Origin: Loripinus fragilis
Taxonomy: Eukaryota; Mollusca; Bivalvia; Lucinida; Lucinidae
Assembly (NCBI GenBank): GCA_964019695.1
Contig: OZ026518.1
Span: 85,245,950-85,309,949 of the forward strand
DNA: 64,000 bases
Direction of reading: 5' to 3'
Part shown: positions 56,801 to 64,000 of the stretch, piece after piece
Layout: each line of letters opens with the position of its first letter
Position numbering within the stretch: position 1 is the stretch's first letter
Notes under the pieces: model-generated
Database searches by the model: none
What the model saw: only the letters and a program-made list of their open reading frames with translations
What the model was told of the DNA's origin: nothing
Made by a program: the position numbers and the translations under genes

Positions 56801-59800
56801 GAGGGGGGGGGGGGGGCTTAAATGTATTCTACTGGCACCAAATCTTCACACCAGATTCTGCCAATGCTGAAGCATAAGAAATGCCAAGCCCTCATGGAAG
56901 CCTTCTAACTATTGCAATGTATCATCATTATGAAACACTCCAATCAAATTAACACACTATGACGAAACAAATAAAGGGTCCCACAATCCACAGACAAAAC
57001 TCAAGATTTCACTGAAAAGTGTATATGCCCATTTGTCATCTAACTGATATCTAATCTTGACATACATTTTGAGCTTATTTCTTGTATCAAAATCCTCTAA
57101 GAAACAGTATGGACCCTGTTTCTAAAGCGTATGGTCTGGATCTAGACTATTTACCTATGCTCAATATCAGTTAACCAAATAACAGATAAGATTATTTTGA
57201 CCTGAATGCCATATGGAAAATGATTTATGCTCTCAGTTGAGATCAAAGGCTGAAGAAACATGTTGGTTTAAAGTAACTTTCTAGAATTATGACCTGTCAT
57301 CAATGATAGCCACTAAAATACATGACCTGTCATCAAAGGCAGCCACTTTAAAATTGATCTGTTGACAAAGGCAGCCGTTTTTGCTCTACCTGTCATCTTT
57401 GATGGGCTCCAATAACTTTATGAAATCTAACTGTGGCTTCAAATTTGGCAGAAATATAGCTGAATGATGGAAGTTTTATTGTATATAAGTGCAGATAGCA
57501 GTCTTTGATGGAGAGATGCACAACATGAACTGATAACCGTTTTTGTGACTTTTCTCAGGAAACCTCTGAAATAGTGATCAAGTGTGGCTTTATTTGTGAG
57601 AGATATAACGTCAGCTTGTTTCTGTAAGATCTCGCATTACGAACCAATGTACTCATCCACCACAGAGTACCAGAGGGCTTCTCTAACAATTTTGCCAACC
57701 GAAAATTATAACCTACCCTTCATGGGACATAAAATCCCGTATCTGTCATCATTGTTAGTAACCTGTCATCAAAGCAGCCGGTTGTACGGTGTGTTGCAGA
57801 TGTAAGATTTATTCTAATTGGTGGATAATTTAGATAGTCCGTTTCAATGAGCATAGATAGCAGACTTGCAGATGTAAGATTGTTTCTGATTGGTGGATAA
57901 TTTAGAGTGAAGTCGATTATAGACAGCTGCCGCTGTGGTTGAGTATAGTTAAAACCCTTTTAGTTAGGAGTCCTATTAATAAATACATGACCTGAAGCCA
58001 TGCTTACCAGTGACATAATATAGGTCACAGTGCTAACTATTTGAAGTTGCGGACGCAGTTCTGTTATGCTTATGGACTCTGATAGTAGCTGAAAACATGG
58101 CCGACTGATCTGGATCTGCACTTACTCCCTTGAGAGTAGATCTTTTTTTAAAAAAAGTTTTGCATACAGTGTGCATTTTAGGTTGAATAAGGTATAGCAG
58201 AAAATGAAATACCTAAAAAGAAAGGAATGAATTCCTCAATCTTCAACAATGACCCATCTTCAGCAATAAATCTTTCTGGCCGGAACTTCCCTGGATCTCC
58301 CCAAGTTCTACGATCGTTGTTAACTGAGTCCATGTCAGCAAGAATAACGGCATCAGCAGGTACCTTGTACCCGACAAACGTAATATCTTCAGAAGTTGCA
58401 TGGCCAAGACTTGTAATCGTCAGATTCGCATGCCTAGAAAATAAAATGTACAACACATACAAACACGCAACGAGCAATTTAGCAATATACTCCTGTGAAA
58501 CATCGCAAGATAAGCTGTCAGAAGCATAAAATAGACAGTCTATTATTGTCATCCAGGTGAATGACAAACTACATGAAAAGTTGTTCATTTCTACATGCTC
58601 ATTTCTTTGAATAAATGAAAGTGGTTGGGAATTGTTTAAGAAAGCTTATGGTGAAAACTCATTTATTGAAAATACATATGTTGTAGGTACACATTGGAGT
58701 TGCCTCATAGAGGCAATTCCAATGTGTACATGCAACATACGTTACTGAAAATAGGGAAGAAAACTATTTCTATTGCCTCATAGAGGCAATTACAATGTGT
58801 ACCTGCAACATACGTTACTGAGAATAGGGAAGAAAACTATTTCTATATTTTCCAAGTATCATGTCCATTGTCTTTACCTCTTTTAAACATCCCAAACTGC
58901 CAATCAGTATTAAAATTCATGTCACTCTACTGCAAATTGTTTATATTCGCATGACAGCTAAATGTCCAAATTCGAGTTCATGAACTACCTCTTTGCTAAC
59001 CTGCTAGTTGCGTGGTTGTAACGCTTTTTTTTCAAATTTGGAGGTAATTAAGTTTGCAGATGTACAGGTTGTTTACTACATATACTATCCTGATTACTAT
59101 GGTAACTCCAAATTGATTCAATTGTTATAAAGCGATAGGGGCGGTATGTCTGGAAACATAATGGTTACATGGTTGAGCTCCTATCCGTTGTCCGCCTGTC
59201 AACATTTTCAAACATCTCCGAAAACATTGGACAATTTGATCTCCAATTTGAGGACTCCTTTAAGTTGAAGGAACGAAATTTTGTTTGAATGGTTCTGGTT
59301 TAATGACCAAGATGGCCACCATGCCAATATATGGTAAAACCTTTTAAAAAAGTATGTGGCATGCCCTCCTAAGGAAACCAAAGGCAAATTAGCATTAGGG
59401 ATGTGTGTTCAACAAAGTGTTAGAAGGTTGGCATTGAAAAATATTGGCATTTGAAAATATTGACATGATTTTGTTATACCTGTTGAAGCCAAAGAAATTG
59501 ACATGATTTTGTTATACCTGTTGAAGCCAAAGAAATTATGCTTACTTGATATCTTTAACATAGTGAGGCAGTGACTATAGGTGACCAAAAAGGTCAAGGC
59601 TGACGTTTGATATATCCGACAAGGTAGCTCATATTAATTGGATTGTAATCATATTTTGCTTAGAAACCAGAGAGCCAAATGTGGAATATATATGGCTCCC
59701 CCCATTGGATGAGACATCTGTAAGATGACTTTAGGGTCCAGGTCACATGAACAAATTTGCTGCCATGCTGTGCTCAGGTAAAATTGCTGAAAAGCTTCCT

Positions 59801-60600
59801 TCTTTTCCCGAACTAAAAAGCAAAACACATTGAGTCTCTTTATGTAATATTAGGGATATGGGTCCACCAAACGATGATCTTAGGTTGATCTTGACATACA
59901 GTAGTGTCCGCAAGCAACCAATCATTGCGCTTTATTTTGAGTCTGAGAATGAACTCAAGGTTTATAACCTCGAGGCCTAAAGTCTTGAGACTTAGTGTCA
60001 GGTGAGTGCTTCATGGGCTCATGATCCTCTGGTTTCATGTTCTAGTTTTGAAGTAAATGGACTGAAAAATCCAAGCTAATGTTAAGTGATCATGAACTGG
60101 TAGATTCAATTTTAGTAAATCAGAATAAACAGTTAAAGACAACAATTTACCATAGCAAAAATTTGAAGAAATTCATCTGTTGTAAGGCTTACAAGTCAGA
60201 ATCATGTGGATCAGAGCCATTATCTATCATGCTTAGATAGTGTAAATGATACACTTCAACATTCGATTTGCTCATATATTACTAGTTAGACTAGTCTCCC
60301 CTCGCTGATAAGCTCCCATTCTGTCCTAGCGGACAGGGGCGGGATGTTATCAACGAGGGGAAACCAGTCTAGTATATTACCTTAAACACTCCTGATAGAA
60401 GGCTTCTACCAGTGGCAATTTTTCCCTATCTTGCAGAGCTGGGAGACGGTCTGTCCCGACCACGTCAACTATGCCCTTGTAAATCTGTTCTTGTATGTCA
60501 GGGTGGTTGACAAGATAAACAAGCGCCCAGCGCAATGTTGTCGCTGTCGTTTCCGATCCAGCTGTGAAAAAGTCTCCAAGTGTGACTACTAGCTGATCCA
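44604..60600 (-). CDS. Cytochrome P450, CYP2-clan-like, last three exons (span, 5' part missing)
   Basis: Heme-thiolate monooxygenase of the microsomal CYP2 clan; the substrate cannot be read from sequence. Three minus-strand exons (60381-60600, 58213-58433, 44604-44803) splice in frame to about 213 codons ending in TGA. Landmarks in order: I-helix AGSETT; K-helix ECLR, whose Arg codon is completed across the first intron; GYKVPADAVI; the PERF motif FRPERF; then FFLG joined to RRICLG. That junction reconstitutes FxxGxRxCxG with the axial Cys. The rest runs KMELFLFLSAIVQ to the usual C-terminus. Matching phases and the rebuilt motifs make the exon assignment firm, although the last intron is 13.4 kb and holds a 7.1-kb transposon. 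The N-terminal half should lie to the right. I found no further exon up to 64,000. Confidence 0.88.
44816..45071. mobile_element. MITE of the same family, 12 bp upstream of the P450 heme exon
   Basis: GAGCCAATACATGAGATTTG and GGAAATTTCATGCACTGGCTC-type ends. The body shares GAATATTCAAGCGACTAG and CAGGCTGATCTGAG with the 44.0-kb copy. On the coding strand its edge lies right at the last-exon acceptor. Confidence 0.78.
45148..45194. repeat. Hairpin repeat, copy 6
   Basis: GGGTACTCAAAAGAGCCGTC pairs with GACGTTTCTTTTGAGCACC. Confidence 0.85.
45617..45915. mobile_element. MITE with GCGGATCCAG ends
   Basis: GCATGCGCGGATCCAGAAAG-type left end and CTCTGGATCCGTGCATGC right end. The related copy is at 48,343-48,652, and the CGGGCCA palindrome lies inside this one. 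Confidence 0.7.
45716..45780. repeat. Palindromic repeat, CGGGCCA-type
   Basis: Copy centred on CGCCATTTAAATGGCG, with GCCATCATCGGCCCGCC and GATGATGGCCC arms. Confidence 0.75.
45920..48180. other. P450 downstream side of the last intron, few features
   Basis: Apart from the hairpin at 46,377, I see a short repeated segment AAGAAATATCTT.AAAAAAGATATTC.GCGGC at about 46,513 and 47,841, and a degenerate GAGACAA..TCG repeat of about 23-bp period at 47,465-47,525. No exon is visible. Confidence 0.5.
46377..46422. repeat. Hairpin repeat, copy 7
   Basis: GGGTACTCAAAAGAACCGTC pairs perfectly with GACGGTTCTTTTGAGCACC around CTCACTGA. Confidence 0.9.
48259..48330. repeat. Palindromic repeat, CGGGCCA-type
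   Basis: CGGGCCATTATCGGCCCGCC paired with ACCGATAGTGGCCCG. Confidence 0.8.
48343..48652. mobile_element. MITE with GTGCGGATCCAG ends
   Basis: CATGTGCGGATCCAGGAATT at the left and CCCCCTCTGGATCCGCACATG-type right end. Long G-runs lie at about 48,510-48,560. Confidence 0.78.
48664..48968. mobile_element. MITE filled with TTATTCATTA repeats
   Basis: GAGGGTCTGGATGGG and CCCGTCCAGACCCTC ends. TTATTCATTA/ACTATTCATT recurs more than ten times between them. Confidence 0.8.
48969..50634. other. Intronic, nothing recognised
   Basis: AT-rich. The small minus-strand open frames at 49.3-50.1 kb carry no known motif. Confidence 0.55.
50666..50670. repeat. Target-site duplication TTGCA, left
   Basis: TTGCA directly abuts the CACCCCG terminus. 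The identical TTGCA follows the right terminus. Confidence 0.85.
50671..52700 (+). repeat. Left inverted arm of the 7.1-kb transposon
   Basis: The first 100 bases pair with 57,793 downward with few mismatches. Similarity to the right arm continues through a T/G-rich stretch, a C-run followed by CAGGGGGAATTTTG at about 51,925-51,955, and an inner block with four GTTA-TAYGT-TAC-like sites. A direct duplication of about 327 bp (52,124 and 52,451, both GCATGCT.GCACAGG) lies inside it. Confidence 0.85.
52811..54500 (+). pseudogene. Decayed protein-coding core of the 7.1-kb transposon
   Basis: One open stretch of 118 codons (52811-53167) with several Cys/His is followed by fragments in shifting frames with many stops. 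Readable patches are EADDIGRKAVADFI (about 53,345-53,390), LTLPFLLGPVPWSLST followed by TNKSKL (about 53,583-53,670), and NKLQYDMFLKKVPK (about 54,205-54,250). Their order and wording recall an uncharacterised multi-copy protein family that I remember from bivalve and cnidarian genomes. That is a recollection, not a search result. No DDE or RNase-H motif could be read. Confidence 0.5.
55160..57793 (-). repeat. Right inverted arm of the 7.1-kb transposon
   Basis: Reverse-complement counterpart of the left arm. It is longer because of a nested insertion of about 486 bp (56,508-56,993) and because the inner block occurs more than once: 54,478-54,935 is directly repeated at 55,763-56,225. The outer end is CCGGTTGTACGGTGTG. 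Confidence 0.85.
56508..56993 (-). mobile_element. Nested insertion in the right arm, same family as the 10.98-13.06 kb repeat
   Basis: The left arm reads continuously where the right arm is interrupted. ACAA lies at both edges (56504-56507 and 56994-56997). The inserted sequence matches, on the other strand, 11,120-11,380 and 12,717-12,895. Confidence 0.75.
57794..57798. repeat. Target-site duplication TTGCA, right
   Basis: TTGCA follows GGTGTG. The flank then continues GATGTAAG exactly as in the uninterrupted paralogous site at about 57,861-57,880. Confidence 0.85.
57799..57915 (+). repeat. Tandem duplicate flank including the empty insertion site
   Basis: GATGTAAGATT..TT..TAATTGGTGGATAATTTAGA occurs twice in a row. 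The unit beginning AGTCCGTTTCAATGAGCATAG, also present left of the transposon at 50,635, occurs here uninterrupted at 57,835. Confidence 0.85.
58213..58433 (-). CDS. P450 exon: PERF region up to the heme loop
   Basis: Reads HANLTITSLGHATSEDITF, GYKVPADAVILADMDSVNND, WGDPGKFRPERF and IEEFIPFFL-G. Acceptor TTTTCTAG, donor TTTTTAG|GTATTT in phase 1. It supplies the Phe and first Gly of the heme signature. Confidence 0.92.
58687..58802. repeat. Related hairpin repeat with a different stem, plus partial tandem copy
   Basis: GTACACATTGGAGTTGCCTC pairs with GAGGCAATTCCAATGTGTAC. The flank ACATATGTTGTAGGTAC resembles ATATGTTGTGGGTAC of the other copies. A unit of about 73 bp (TTGCCTCATAGAGGCAATT to GAAAACTATTTCTAT) is then repeated. 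Confidence 0.75.
60381..60600 (-). CDS. P450 exon: I-helix to K-helix
   Basis: Reads VDQLVVTLGDFFTAGSETTAT through HPDIQEQIYKGI to LPLVEAFYQECLR. It contains the oxygen-activation motif AGSETT and the ExxR motif. The acceptor on the minus strand is TTCCAG. The donor is TTTAAG|GTAATA in phase 2, so the Arg codon is AG+G. Confidence 0.92.
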
Positions 60601-62736
60601 CTGGAAGATAAATGATACACATGTATGAGTATGCTTGGTTTGCTGATGAATCGATTACTCAATATTTACTCATCGAGGGCAAATCAGAACACATATCGAA
60701 TGAGTTTTTCATTCATAATCGATATATACCCTCGTTTGCCAATGATAACAGCAAGCTAGAACATATTTCGGTTGTTTTTTTCCTTCATCAATTAAATTTT
60801 TGTCTCTAGGATCCAGAGCATATATGGTTTACTATAATCAAAACGCTTTTATTGCTCAAACAAAATGTATAGATTACATAGAAAAATGGCCATAATTGGT
60901 AATTTTTCTGTATAATCTTTACTTTTACTAACAAACTTCCAGTTCAATTGTATCCAAAGCCATAGATATATAACAACATATTAAATAAAGCTACAGTTTC
61001 TTTGATCGATTTTAAATCGATCATTGAATAAGGTAAAGATCGACATAAAACTTAAAGCAAATTTCCATTACTAATATAGCAATCAATTGTGAATCGCCTT
61101 TGGAGATTTACAATACTTGTGAATGCTCAGGTTTGGTAACCTGTTATGTGGTGTGGCTGTTAAGCCTCTTTATAGCTTATTACATCATTATGTGAAACGT
61201 CAGGCATAAACTGCAATAACAATGCTAAAACGCTACCTGGACTCTAGACTTCAAACTTCACTTATAAATATAGCATGTTTCTGACTTCATAAGTGCCTCA
61301 AAGGCAGACGTATTAAGCGTTTCTTTTCTCAGTCAATTTACATATCCTCCTAAACTACTTGGTGGAATTTCATCAGATCCTTAGTGTGTTTTTTAAGTTC
61401 TTCAAAGATTTCTATTCCATGGCACCATGATGCGGGTTGCCATGACAACCAAAAATTTTTCTTATATCTCCTTGACGAAAGTATATATTGGCTTATTTCA
61501 CGAAACTGATCTCAGTGCATGTCCCGCATATACCTCATGGTGAGGGGCCATACTGCGCCGTCATCAAAACTAAACATAAAAGTATGCTATACTGGGCTGA
61601 TTTAAAAATAAAATGGTACATATTTTATTTGATGATCCTTGACCAAGGTTCTTCAAATCATATTTGGTCTATTGAATACTTTGCCGCCTGAGAGTATTTC
61701 GTCTGTATATATTGGGAAAACTTAACAAAATTCTCACCAGAAACTTATGAGTGGACGTTTCTGAAAATAAGTTGGATCTGCACTGTGCCAAATGCGCATT
61801 TTTCATTAAGGCTTTATAAAATGTTTCAAATGGTTGCTACATTTTTCTCCCAAACTGCAAGAAAAACACATTGCAAAAGAACCGCGCAGTGCAGGTTGGA
61901 AACAAGCATGAACCCTATATCACTCCATTTTTGTCTGTGAAATAAGAGATAGATTATTAGTCTTTGGCTAATGTGAGAGGCTGATGAGTCTAGTCTATCA
62001 TAGGCATGTGAGTCTGTTATGTGGTTTATTGAAAAACATCTTTATTTTTAGGGAGCACACACAATTTTGGTATTTTATTGCTTGGTAGGACCTACACAGC
62101 GGCTTAAAGTTCTGACTTTGGCCAAAGTTTTCATCTAGTAGCTAAGGTTCATTCGCAAAGACTCGTGCTCGATAATGCAACCTGTAGCAATATCTCATAC
62201 ATCTGTTCAAACACCTGTTCTGCTGACTCTTAAGACCTGTTATAATTATAATAAAAGTAAAGGAATGCTGTCATAAAAACAACATATTTTCAAAACCTAA
62301 CCTATTGGTGGCTTTTAAAAAGCAGCCAACTTGTTTTCCAGTATGCAGCCCGAGAGAGTCAAATTTTGGCCAGTTTTGAATAAGATTTTAGATAGAGGTT
62401 TGGTTGTAATTCTTGACTTAATAAACTGAAGAAAATAGTAAAAACTTGTTGGTAAATTCAAAAAGACAACGCGGACTACACAAACATAGAATCATCTACT
62501 CTTACTCTGTTACAATAAACAGTAATTTTCCTCAATAGTAGCTGACTACTTTCTTAATAAGAGATTGTCCTAGCTTGCTCGCGCAAATCGTGCACATAAA
62601 CAGAGCCAACATTAATATGACCTGATAGGTAAGAATTGATAATACAGTCTATACTTCACCATAATGCATTTGGAACTTGCAAAGTTATTCTTGTTGAAGA
62701 GGTCTTCGTTAAAAGTGCTGATAATTTCGTCAATGC
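60601..62736. other. Upstream of the visible P450 exons, no exon found
   Basis: I looked on the minus strand for the N-terminal P450 exons (proline-rich hinge, C-helix WxxxR) and did not find them. An inverted pair CTAGTCTCCCCTCGCTGATA / CAACGAGGGGAAACCAGTCT (about 60,290-60,372) makes a small palindrome at the exon's edge. Confidence 0.5.
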
Positions 62737-63690
62737 TTGCTGAATAGACAGTCCTTTCTCAGCCACAGATCTCTGCAAGTCATACTAGATGGAGTTAAGT
62801 CAGACACAGCGGATGTCACATCAGGAGAGCCACAGGGAAAAGTTCTCAGACCACTTCTGTTTCTCTGCTTCATCAACGACCTACCAGCGTCAATACTGTC
62901 TTCTGACACCAAGCTGTTTACCGATGCTGGCCTGCTCTTAAAGGTGATTGAGAACGACAATGACAGGGAGTTGCTCCAGAGAGACCTTTCAGCATTGGAA
63001 CTCTTGAAAGAAACATAATTGTTTCGTGCTGTGAATCTCAAATAAAAAGAAGCCTACTAACAAGACAGATTATCAGCTTCATGGCCACACGCTTGAATTG
63101 GTAGATACTAGTACCTTTGAGTGACCTTTACAGAAGATCTATCATGGGACAAGCACATTCAGAACACAATAAGCAAAGAGCTTTCTACGTAGAAATCTCC
63201 GAGATTGCACACTACCTGTAAAAGCCTCTACATACAATATAATAGTATGCCCTATATTGGAGTACGCATCACCTGTTTGGGTCCCTCACCAGCAAGGGAA
63301 GACCAAGCCTTGGAACAGGCTCAAAGGCGCATGGCTAGATATGTCTTCAACAATCACACAACAAAAACCCATGATGCGTCACAAAGATGCTTGACGACCT
63401 CGAATGGGAGCCACTTGAAGTAAGGAGACATAACAGGCTCAGTATGCTCTACAGAATGCAGCATGACTTGGTAGATATACCTGCCAACAGATACCTGAGC
63501 CCACTGAGTGACAGCCGCACCAGAGGGACATTCAAGTTTTTCAGGTGATAATCAACGACACAAACTACTCAAACTCCTTACCAAGGACAGCCAGAGAGTG
63601 GAACAACCTGCCTTCGAGAGTTATGTGTGCAGCCTCTGCAAGAATTCAGTTTTTCCCTCTGGATGTGACCTGCTTCATAACTGACATTAG
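62737..63690 (+). pseudogene. Degraded non-LTR retrotransposon reverse transcriptase, 3' part
   Basis: Conserved RT wording is spread over several frames: SGEPQGKVLRPLLFL with FINDLP; LFTDAGLLLKVI, where a catalytic FADD box is expected but the second Asp is lost; VTFTEDLSWDKHI; ILEYASPVW; and near the end RTAREWNNLPSRV. Family knowledge: this order belongs to the RT of Jockey/CR1/L2-type LINEs. Frameshifts and in-frame stops show it is dead. Its 5' part is absent. It lies upstream of the visible P450 exons, probably in another intron of that gene or just outside it. Confidence 0.85.
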
Positions 63691-64000
63691 AGAAGTCACT
63701 ATACATAGTTTTAACCAGTTTTATCAACCTGTACATCGTCTTTGGGGCATGCTGAAGCCATCACACTACCTTGCCCCGCAGAGCTAATTACGGTCTAGGA
63801 AGATCCCAGCTCTTTACCAGGAAGAAGAAAATTGTCATGCAACACAACTTTGTCGTCGAGCCCTTCATTTTATTACAATATATTTGAAGGCTGCAAAGAA
63901 ACCAGTGTAGATCATCATCAGCTGGCTATCCAGAAGCCAGGTGACAAGGATCACTGAAAAGAGAATTGACTGGATTGGACTATTAATTACATAAATTCAT

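Larger units (their letters stand above)
50671..57793. mobile_element. 7.1-kb DNA transposon with 2-kb inverted arms and a 5-bp target duplication
   Basis: Left end CACCCCGTACAACC and right end (reverse complement) CACACCGTACAACC begin long inverted arms that stay similar for 2 kb or more. TTGCA flanks both ends (50666-50670 and 57794-57798). About 60 bp to the right lies a second copy of the flanking sequence (57,834-57,915) in which GCAGACTTGCAGATGTAAG is uninterrupted; it is the empty site. The centre holds a broken plus-strand coding region, so this copy is probably dead but mobilisable if a transposase acts in trans. It sits in the last intron of the P450 gene. The superfamily is uncertain. 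Confidence 0.9.

Noticed and set aside
50671..57793. The 7.1-kb inverted repeat as a segmental inverted duplication of host DNA
   Set aside because: Exact ends with a 5-bp target duplication and an adjacent uninterrupted site show transposition.

Overview
This is eukaryotic nuclear DNA, AT-rich and mostly non-coding, with split genes that use GT-AG introns. The repeat content points to a marine invertebrate, most likely a bivalve mollusc. It includes pearl/Helentron-like elements ending in GACG/GGAC microsatellites, tRNA-derived SINEs, many short palindromic MITEs, and a decayed non-LTR reverse transcriptase. The species assignment is inference.

Layout. 1-19.5 kb holds no gene I can support. 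It is a patchwork of MITEs (2.1, 4.0, 5.2 kb), dispersed repeats, a mariner-like non-autonomous element (11.4-12.7 kb), a compound (ATC)n array (13.4-13.9 kb), and a SINE split by a nested palindromic insertion (17.8-18.6 kb). 19,635-39,325 (+) is a complete nine-exon UDP-glucose 4-epimerase gene (GALE-like). Its exons join in frame to 386 codons, with catalytic Ser127, Tyr152 and Lys156 present. Its introns carry three pearl-like elements, SINEs, palindromic MITEs and tandem repeats. 39.3-44.3 kb is repeat-rich, with a triplicated palindromic unit at 42.2-43.4 kb.

44,604-60,600 (-) holds the last three exons of a CYP2-clan cytochrome P450: the I-helix exon, the PERF exon and the heme-Cys exon. 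The upstream exons were not found. The 13.4-kb intron before the heme exon contains the most interesting object in the window, a 7,123-bp DNA transposon (50,671-57,793) with inverted arms of 2 kb or more. It is flanked by a TTGCA duplication, and a paralogous empty site lies beside it. It has a roughly 163-bp-periodic array of GTAACGTAYGTAAC-like palindromes and a broken gene in its centre.

62.7-63.7 kb (+) is the 3' part of a degraded LINE-type reverse transcriptase.

The two host genes are not functionally linked: one is galactose/nucleotide-sugar metabolism and the other is a monooxygenase. They are convergent neighbours separated by about 5.3 kb.
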